From: an uncultured Bacteroidales bacterium
GTDB taxonomy: Bacteria; Bacteroidota; Bacteroidia; Bacteroidales; Bacteroidaceae
Assembly (NCBI GenBank): GCA_902788315.1
Contig: CADAJS010000003.1
Coordinates: 186,606 to 250,605 of the forward strand
Length of the DNA: 64,000 bases
Direction of reading: 5' to 3'
The notes beneath the pieces were generated by a model. It saw nothing but the letters and a program-made list of their open reading frames with translations, searched no databases and was not told the origin of the DNA. Both the position numbers and the translations under genes were made by a program. Positions within the stretch are counted from its first letter, which is position 1, and the number at the start of each line of letters is the position of its first letter. Positions 58,794 to 64,000 of this stretch are shown here, in pieces.

Positions 58794-59540
58794 ATGACAA
58801 AACGATACACACTACTGATAGCCACGCTCATCATGAGCCTGAGTATGCAGGCATTCACCCTGGTGATCGACGCCGGACATGGCGGCAAGGACCCGGGCGC
58901 TGCCGGACGCAAGAGCAAGGAGAAGAACATCAATCTGGCCGTGGCGCTGGAATTGGGCCGCCTCGTGGCGAAAAACTGTCCCGACGTGAAGGTGGTGTAC
59001 ACACGCAAGACGGATGTCTTCGTCGAACTGGACGAACGCGCACGCATCGCCAACAAAGCCAAGGCAGACCTCTTCATCAGCATCCACGTGAACAGCACGG
59101 CAGCACGGGTGGGCCCTCAGGGCACGGAGACCTACACGCTGGGCATGCATCGGGCTGCTGACAATCTGGAGGTGGCCAAGCGCGAGAACAGCGTCATCAC
59201 CCTGGAGAGCAACTACGAACAGCGCTACGAAGGCTTCGACCCGAAGAGCAGCGAGAGCTACATCATCTTCGAGCTGATGCAAGACCAGAACATGGAGAAG
59301 AGTGTCCGCCTGGCTCGCCTCATCCAGCAACAGATGCGATCATCGGCCAAGCGAGTTGACAAAGGCGTATTCCAAGCCGGCTTCCTCGTGCTACGGGCCA
59401 CGAGCATGCCCAGTGCACTGGTCGAACTGGGATACATCAACAACCCCACCGAGGAACAGTATCTCACCTCCAAAGACGGGCAAGCCGCACTGGCACGCAG
59501 CATCTACAACGCCTTCGTACAATACAAGAAAACCAAGTAA
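58794..59540 (+). CDS. N-acetylmuramoyl-L-alanine amidase (Amidase_3)
   Basis: A 248-residue zinc amidase that cuts the bond between muramic acid and the stem peptide. It has a signal peptide (LLIATLIMSLSMQAFT) and the motifs VIDAGHGGKDPGA (zinc His), Glu in KNINLAVALELG, and LFISIHVNSTA (zinc His) with the catalytic Glu in SALVELGYINNPTEEQ. Lack of an AMIN or SPOR domain makes it a short form. It is the first gene of a pair with the MlaD-like gene, 41 bp apart. Confidence 0.94.
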   Translation: MTKRYTLLIATLIMSLSMQAFTLVIDAGHGGKDPGAAGRKSKEKNINLAVALELGRLVAKNCPDVKVVYTRKTDVFVELDERARIANKAKADLFISIHVNSTAARVGPQGTETYTLGMHRAADNLEVAKRENSVITLESNYEQRYEGFDPKSSESYIIFELMQDQNMEKSVRLARLIQQQMRSSAKRVDKGVFQAGFLVLRATSMPSALVELGYINNPTEEQYLTSKDGQAALARSIYNAFVQYKKTK

Positions 59541-59581
59541 TCCCCATACAAATAACGACATCCAACGACTCAGAATAAGAC

Positions 59582-60466
59582 ATGAAGATCAAGAAAGAAA
59601 CAAAAATAGGGCTGACGGGCGCCATTGCCCTGGTGTTGCTCTTCCTGGGCATCAATTTTCTAAAAGGAGCCAAGCTCTTCTCCACACAGAACACATATTA
59701 CATCCAATTCAGCAACGCCAAGGCGTTGAGCAAGAACAGCACCGTATATGCCGACGGCTACGACGTGGGGCGCGTGAGCAACATACTCTATGACTATAAC
59801 CGTCCGGGACAGGTCCTCGTGGCAATCGAGGTGGACCGCGGCCTGCGCATCCCGCGAGGCAGCAGCGCACGCCTGGACGAAGCCGTGCTGGGCGGATGCA
59901 CGCTCAACCTCCTGCTAACAACCAACCTGACCGACGCCTACCATCCGGGCGACACCATTCAGGGCTCGGATGCAAACGGGCTGCTATCCAAGGCCGCAGA
60001 CATGATGCCCCAGATAGAGCAGACGGTGGCACGTGTGGACAGCCTGCTGGCCTCGCTCAACCGCCTTGTGGAAAGCCCGCATGTACAGGCCATCCTGCAA
60101 AACACCGAGGAAGTGACGGCCCATCTCAACCAAAGCAGCCAGCAACTGAACAGCCTGCTGAAGAACGACGTGCCACAGATGACATCCACTTTCAACCGCG
60201 CCGGAGAAAACGTGGTCACCCTCACCGAAAACCTCAACCAGCTACAACTGCAAGCCACCCTCGACAGCGTGAACACCGCAGTGGGTAGCCTGCACAAGCT
60301 GCTGGCACAGGCACAGGATCCCGACGGCACACTGGGCCGGATGATGAACGACCCCACACTCTACAATAACCTGAACCACACCATCCAGAGTGCCGACAGC
60401 CTCGTCACCGACCTCAAGACGAATCCCAAGCGATACGTACACTTCTCCGTCTTCGGAAAAAAGTAA
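59582..60466 (+). CDS. MlaD/MCE-family lipid-transport protein
   Basis: A 294-residue protein with one N-terminal membrane segment (IGLTGAIALVLLFLGINFL) and an MCE domain (residues about 35-120: YYIQFSNAKALSKNSTVYADGYDVGRV, IPRGSSARLDEAVLGGCTLNL). The C-terminal part is a long helical/coiled region. MCE proteins bind phospholipids and bridge membranes with an ABC transporter; the ATPase and permease are not in this window. It follows the amidase as in many Bacteroidota. Confidence 0.9.
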   Translation: MKIKKETKIGLTGAIALVLLFLGINFLKGAKLFSTQNTYYIQFSNAKALSKNSTVYADGYDVGRVSNILYDYNRPGQVLVAIEVDRGLRIPRGSSARLDEAVLGGCTLNLLLTTNLTDAYHPGDTIQGSDANGLLSKAADMMPQIEQTVARVDSLLASLNRLVESPHVQAILQNTEEVTAHLNQSSQQLNSLLKNDVPQMTSTFNRAGENVVTLTENLNQLQLQATLDSVNTAVGSLHKLLAQAQDPDGTLGRMMNDPTLYNNLNHTIQSADSLVTDLKTNPKRYVHFSVFGKK

Positions 60467-60852
60467 CGCAGAACCTCTATTAAAACTTTGTCCTAATTGA
60501 ACGAGACCTAAACTCCTCGTTCCAATGTCTCGCCGTAAGCACATTATTTTAGGCAAGTTAAGGCGGAAGGAGAGCATGGAGACGCATCAATGCAGCATCA
60601 AGCAAAATGGACTGACATACAAACACTTGCATCAAGCAAAACGAAAGGATATTCATCAACGAGAATGGCTCGCGATTACCCTTTGTATTTCAAACGCTTG
60701 ATATGCATAATACCAACCTTTTGGACAAAACGAAGGAGAGAGAAATATTTTGCCGTCTCGAAGAATCTCCATACCTTTGCACTTGCAAAACGAGAATATA
60801 ATCCACCGTCGCTTGACGGTACATTATAATATATTATAAAGAGTAGAACAAA
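60467..60852. other. Region upstream of dnaA
   Basis: 386 bp without a credible gene. It has a short stem AACGAG/CTCGTT near 60499-60520, a 13-bp direct repeat GCATCAAGCAAAA (60595-60607 and 60629-60641) and the dnaA promoter. I saw no run of DnaA boxes (TTATNCACA), so I do not call an origin. Confidence 0.6.
60749..60779 (+). promoter_or_regulatory. Promoter of dnaA
   Basis: TTTG (60749-60752), a 19-bp spacer and TACCTTTG (60772-60779). The ATG is at 60853, so the leader is about 65 nt. Confidence 0.8.
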
Positions 60853-62265
60853 ATGGCAGAAAGCCCACAAACAATGTGGAAGCGTTGCCTGGACATCATC
60901 CGCAACAACGTGAACGAGCAGCAGTACGAGACATGGTTCTCACTGTTGCAGTTCAAGTCGTTCGATGTTCAGACGAAGGAACTGACGGTCTATGTTCCGT
61001 CACAGTACTTCCATGAATATCTCGAGGAGAAGTTCAGCAAGCTGTGGCGCCCAGCCATCATCCGTGCTTTCGGTGCGGACACCCGCCTGTTCTACGACGT
61101 CAATGTTGCCAGCGACCAGACCGTCCACATGGAGAGCGACACAGCTCAGAACGAGCAGCACACGCCCTCCAGCAAGCCTGCAAACGCAGCCCCCAGCACA
61201 CTTGAAGCTGTGGGAACGGCACAGGACCTGGACTCGCAACTCAACACGAAACAAAACTTCAGCAACTTTATAGAAGGCCTCAGCAATAAGCTTCCCCGCA
61301 GTGTGGGGCAAGCGATTGCCGAGAACCCCAACCAGCAGGCGTTCAATCCTCTGTTTATCTTCGGCCCCAGCGGCGTGGGAAAAACCCACCTCGTGAATGC
61401 CATCGGCACACGCGTCAAGGAACTACATCCGCAGAAGCGTGTCCTCTACCTGAGTGCCAACCTGTTTCAGGTGCAATACACCGACTCGGTGCGTCGCAAC
61501 ACATTTAACGACTTCATGCACTTCTACCAGAGCATCGACGTGCTCATCATGGACGACATTCAGGAGCTCATGGGCGAGACGAAAGCGAAGACACAGTATG
61601 CCTTCTTCCACATCTTCAACCATCTGCGGCAAAACGGGAAGCAGATAATCCTGACAAGCGACCGCCCGCCCGTATCCCTGCAAGGCATGGAGGACCGCCT
61701 CATCACGAGATTCAAGTGTGGACTCCTGGCCGAGCTCGAGCGTCCCGAGGAGCAACTTCGCCGCGACATCCTTGTGAGCATGATACGCCACGACGGCCTC
61801 AACATCCCGCAAGATGTCATCGACTACATCTCCATCAATGTCTCGGACAGCGTGCGCGAACTCGAGGGAGTCATCCACAGCCTCCTGGCCTACTCTGTCG
61901 TATATAACCGCGACGTGGACATGGAGCTGGCCCAGCGCGTAATGTGCCACAGCATTCACGTAGAGAAGAAACCCCTCACGATGGAGCAGATTATCGAGTG
62001 TACCTGTGAGTTCTGCCATGTCAAGCAAGAAGATGTGTACGGCAAGAGCCGCAAGGCAAACATCGTGCAGGCAAGACAGCTGAGCATGTATTTCGCACAG
62101 CAGTTCACCAAACTCACCACGAGCAAGATAGGCACACTCGTCGGGAACCGCAACCATGCCACCGTAATCCATAGCGTCAAGACCATAGAGAACCGGCTCA
62201 ATGTAGACAAAGAATTCAGGAAGAGCGTGGAAGAGCTGGAACACAAGCTGAAGCAAAAGAAATGA
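60853..62265 (+). CDS. dnaA: Chromosomal replication initiator DnaA
   Basis: A 470-residue AAA+ ATPase that opens the replication origin. Domain I (MWKRCLDIIRNNVNEQQYETWF) lies at residues about 8-29. A variable linker follows to about 130. The Walker A motif is FGPSGVGKTHLVNA (about 171-184) and Walker B is VLIMDDIQELMG (about 231-242). The DNA-binding domain IV shows the signature VGNRNHATVIHSVKTIENRL. The stop overlaps the next start (ATGA), so the following nitroreductase fusion is translationally coupled. Confidence 0.97.
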   Translation: MAESPQTMWKRCLDIIRNNVNEQQYETWFSLLQFKSFDVQTKELTVYVPSQYFHEYLEEKFSKLWRPAIIRAFGADTRLFYDVNVASDQTVHMESDTAQNEQHTPSSKPANAAPSTLEAVGTAQDLDSQLNTKQNFSNFIEGLSNKLPRSVGQAIAENPNQQAFNPLFIFGPSGVGKTHLVNAIGTRVKELHPQKRVLYLSANLFQVQYTDSVRRNTFNDFMHFYQSIDVLIMDDIQELMGETKAKTQYAFFHIFNHLRQNGKQIILTSDRPPVSLQGMEDRLITRFKCGLLAELERPEEQLRRDILVSMIRHDGLNIPQDVIDYISINVSDSVRELEGVIHSLLAYSVVYNRDVDMELAQRVMCHSIHVEKKPLTMEQIIECTCEFCHVKQEDVYGKSRKANIVQARQLSMYFAQQFTKLTTSKIGTLVGNRNHATVIHSVKTIENRLNVDKEFRKSVEELEHKLKQKK

Positions 62266-63512
62266 ACCTAAAGACACGACGCACCGTACGTAAGTACACT
62301 CAGCAGCCCGTCACAGACGAGTTGCTGAATCGTTTATTGTCCGATGCCGCACGCACTCAGACGATGGGCAACCTGCAATTGTACAGTGTAGTGGTCACGC
62401 GCGACGCAGCCATGAAGCAGCGTCTCGCACCAGCCCACTTCAACCAGCCCATGGTCGCAGAGGCACCTGTAGTCCTCACCATCTGCGCCGACTTCCGCCG
62501 CACCACCGACTGGTGCCTGCAGCGCGATGCCGCACCAGGCTACGACAACATGCTCAGTTTCATGAATGCAGCCACGGATGCCCTGCTCTTTTGCCAAACA
62601 TTCTGCTGCATGGCCGAGGAAATAGGCCTCGGGCTATGCTTTCTGGGCACCACCGTCTATATGCCTCAACTCATCATCGAAGCACTCCAACTGCCACAAC
62701 TCGTCTTCCCCGTAGCCACGCTCACCGTGGGCTGGCCGGCCGAGACGCCGCTCCCCACCGACCGCCTGCCGCTGGAGTCCTTCGTACATCAGGAGACCTA
62801 TCAGCCCTACACGCCCGAACGCATCAACACATTCTATTCTCCCAAGGAAGAACTGGAAGAGAACCGCCACTTTGTCGAGATAAACAGCAAGCAGACGCTG
62901 GCACAGGTATTCACCGACATACGCTACACGAAGAAAGACAACGAAGCGATGTCTCAGAACCTGCTCAACGTGCTTTACAAACAAGGCTTCCTCAAAGACG
63001 GCGACCTCAGCAATTCCATCATGCCCATGATAGAGACCCGCCCCGAAGTACTCGACTGCGACGTCGTACGCTTCCAGAATCAGAAGGAGAAATGGGTGGC
63101 CTTCGTGGGACTGATGAACAACCGGCCCTATGAGATATTCACCGGCCTGATGGACGACGAAGAGGGCATCTCCCTGCCCAAGAGCGTGACCACGGGGCGC
63201 ATCATCAAGCACATCGACCGCGACGGGCGTAAGCGCTACGACTTCCAGTTCGAAAACAAGCGAGGCTATAAGACCACCGTCGAGGGCCTCAGCGAGAAGT
63301 TCAATCCCGAGTACTGGAACTATGCAAAACTCATCAGCGGCGTACTGCGATACCGCATGCCGCTGGACAACGTTATCCGCCTCGTAGCCTCGCTGCAGCT
63401 CGACAGCGACAGCATCAACTCGTGGAAGACCGGTGTGGCACGCGCCCTGAAGAAGTACATCCCAGGGGCAACCATCGATGCCACAGACAAGAGCAGCGAG
63501 GAGGAAGTCTGA
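62262..63512 (+). CDS. Nitroreductase fused to the C-terminal domain of a class II ribonucleotide reductase
   Basis: A 416-residue chimeric frame. Residues about 1-245 are a complete nitroreductase-family flavoprotein (TRRTVRKYTQQPV start, MVAEAPVVLTICADFRR, GLGLCFLGTTVY, and the family C-terminus TLAQVFTDIRYTKKDNE). Residues about 258-405 match the end of a B12-dependent (NrdJ-type) reductase: RPEVLDCDVVRFQNQKEKW, GLMNNRPYEIFTGLMDDEEG, FQFENKRGYKTTVEGLS, NPEYWNYAKLISGVLR and SINSWKTGVARALKKYIPG. The reductase barrel, active-site cysteines and terminal CxxC tail are absent. From memory, Bacteroides carries separate genes in the order dnaA - nitroreductase - reductase, so an in-frame deletion joining neighbours is the simplest origin. 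Whether the fusion is active is unknown. Confidence 0.82.
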   Translation: MNLKTRRTVRKYTQQPVTDELLNRLLSDAARTQTMGNLQLYSVVVTRDAAMKQRLAPAHFNQPMVAEAPVVLTICADFRRTTDWCLQRDAAPGYDNMLSFMNAATDALLFCQTFCCMAEEIGLGLCFLGTTVYMPQLIIEALQLPQLVFPVATLTVGWPAETPLPTDRLPLESFVHQETYQPYTPERINTFYSPKEELEENRHFVEINSKQTLAQVFTDIRYTKKDNEAMSQNLLNVLYKQGFLKDGDLSNSIMPMIETRPEVLDCDVVRFQNQKEKWVAFVGLMNNRPYEIFTGLMDDEEGISLPKSVTTGRIIKHIDRDGRKRYDFQFENKRGYKTTVEGLSEKFNPEYWNYAKLISGVLRYRMPLDNVIRLVASLQLDSDSINSWKTGVARALKKYIPGATIDATDKSSEEEV

Positions 63513-63537
63513 CCGCCCGCTATAATACAGGACAACC

Positions 63538-63900
63538 ATGCAGCTGGAAATACACATCGACCGACTGCGCATACATGCCTATCACGGCGTGATGCCACAG
63601 GAGCAAGTAATTGGTGCCGACTTCTACGTGAGCCTCTACCTCGACGTCGAAGCCGACGAGGAGGACGTCCGCGACGACGACTTGGCAGGCACCATCAGCT
63701 ATGCCGACGTCATTGATACCGTATGCCACGAGATGAAGACACCCGCCCGCCTGCTGGAGACCGTGGCTCTCCGCATCGGCGAATGCCTCATGGAGCGTTT
63801 CCCACGCATCGTCTCTCTGCACATCCGTATTGACAAGGAGAATCCGCCCACCGGCACGCAAAGCGACACCATAGGCGTGAGCCTCACTCTACCCCAATAA
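63538..63900 (+). CDS. folB: Dihydroneopterin aldolase
   Basis: A 120-residue FolB, which cleaves dihydroneopterin in folate synthesis. Family landmarks are the N-terminal IHIDRLRIHAYHGVMPQEQVIGADFYV, the TISYADVIDTV block and the C-terminal SLHIRIDKENPPTG with the catalytic Lys. It begins 25 bp after the fusion gene and probably shares its transcript. Confidence 0.93.
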   Translation: MQLEIHIDRLRIHAYHGVMPQEQVIGADFYVSLYLDVEADEEDVRDDDLAGTISYADVIDTVCHEMKTPARLLETVALRIGECLMERFPRIVSLHIRIDKENPPTGTQSDTIGVSLTLPQ

Positions 63901-63920
63901 CCAACCATAATCCGTTCACC

Positions 63921-64000
63921 ATGCTACAGACCACCACACCCACCATTGAGGGACAGCCCATCCGGCAGTACCTCGGCGTCGTCACCAGCGAGACCATCAT
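63921..64000 (+). CDS. YbjQ/UPF0145-family protein (3' end outside window)
   Basis: Twenty-six codons are visible before the window ends. The start TTTPTIEGQPIRQYLGVVTS and the next ETII match the beginning of YbjQ-family proteins (heavy-metal-binding domain, DUF74), small pentameric proteins of unclear function. The start is 20 bp after the folB stop. Confidence 0.7.
   Translation, partial: MLQTTTPTIEGQPIRQYLGVVTSETI

Noticed and set aside
60590..60829. A 79-codon frame upstream of dnaA
   Set aside because: It overlaps the dnaA promoter and has no similarity to known small proteins.
60467..60852. A replication origin upstream of dnaA
   Set aside because: No cluster of DnaA boxes or clear AT-rich unwinding element was seen. 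A 13-bp direct repeat alone is not enough.

Overview
The window looks like a chromosomal segment of a GC-rich Bacteroidales bacterium, most likely Prevotellaceae. The evidence is two SusC/SusD pairs, an LpxC-FabZ fusion, many lipoproteins with a C-terminal lipobox Cys, and repeated promoters with the Bacteroidota -7 motif TAnnTTTG (several with TTTG 19-20 bp upstream). The genus cannot be fixed by reading alone. No phage, plasmid or transposase gene was seen.

Layout. 1-6993 (mostly minus): a truncated secreted beta-helix protein, then three envelope/peptidoglycan-peptide genes (transglutaminase-like protein, dipeptide epimerase, NlpC/P60 peptidase), ilvC and greA. 7389-12686 (minus): a CapA-like lipoprotein overlapping a DUF3160 lipoprotein, a small lipoprotein and a CE1-type esterase. 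12839-18173 (plus): alpha-L-rhamnosidase, a WYL-family-like regulator lacking its WYL core, and a GH127 arabinofuranosidase, which suggests use of pectin-type side chains. 18361-19769 (minus): a class A acid phosphatase and a LuxR-type regulator. 20032-28195 (plus): a housekeeping operon purM - two tiny membrane proteins - prfA - pyrF - lpxD - lpxC/fabZ - lpxA - acidic pRiA4b ORF-3-like protein - miaA.

29071-45583 (plus): an uptake locus made of two successive triplets, each a fasciclin-domain lipoprotein, a SusC-like transporter and a SusD-like lipoprotein. It has no glycosidase or regulator of its own and ends at an 18-bp hairpin. 46127-46614 (minus): a five-gene tRNA operon (Val-Arg-Tyr-Gly-Asp) with a recognisable promoter and terminator. 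46982-51274 (minus): a calcineurin-like phosphoesterase and a GH2 beta-galactosidase. 51510-64000 (plus): a DUF6057 membrane protein with a beta-propeller lipoprotein carrying CxxCH, a ComF-like protein, a GH20-like Tat lipoprotein, gdhA, an amidase, an MlaD-like protein, dnaA, a nitroreductase/ribonucleotide-reductase fusion, folB and the start of a YbjQ-family gene.

Most unusual observations: (1) the gene after dnaA joins a complete nitroreductase in frame to only the C-terminal domain of a B12-dependent ribonucleotide reductase; (2) a family of intergenic elements built from 18-bp palindromes of the form TTT-NN-CAC-nn-GTG-NN-AAA, placed exactly 44 bp apart at three separate loci and 22 bp apart in a three-copy array at a fourth, always shortly after a stop codon; (3) a 66-bp tandem duplication of the 3' end of gdhA that keeps the reading frame and repeats the stop codon.
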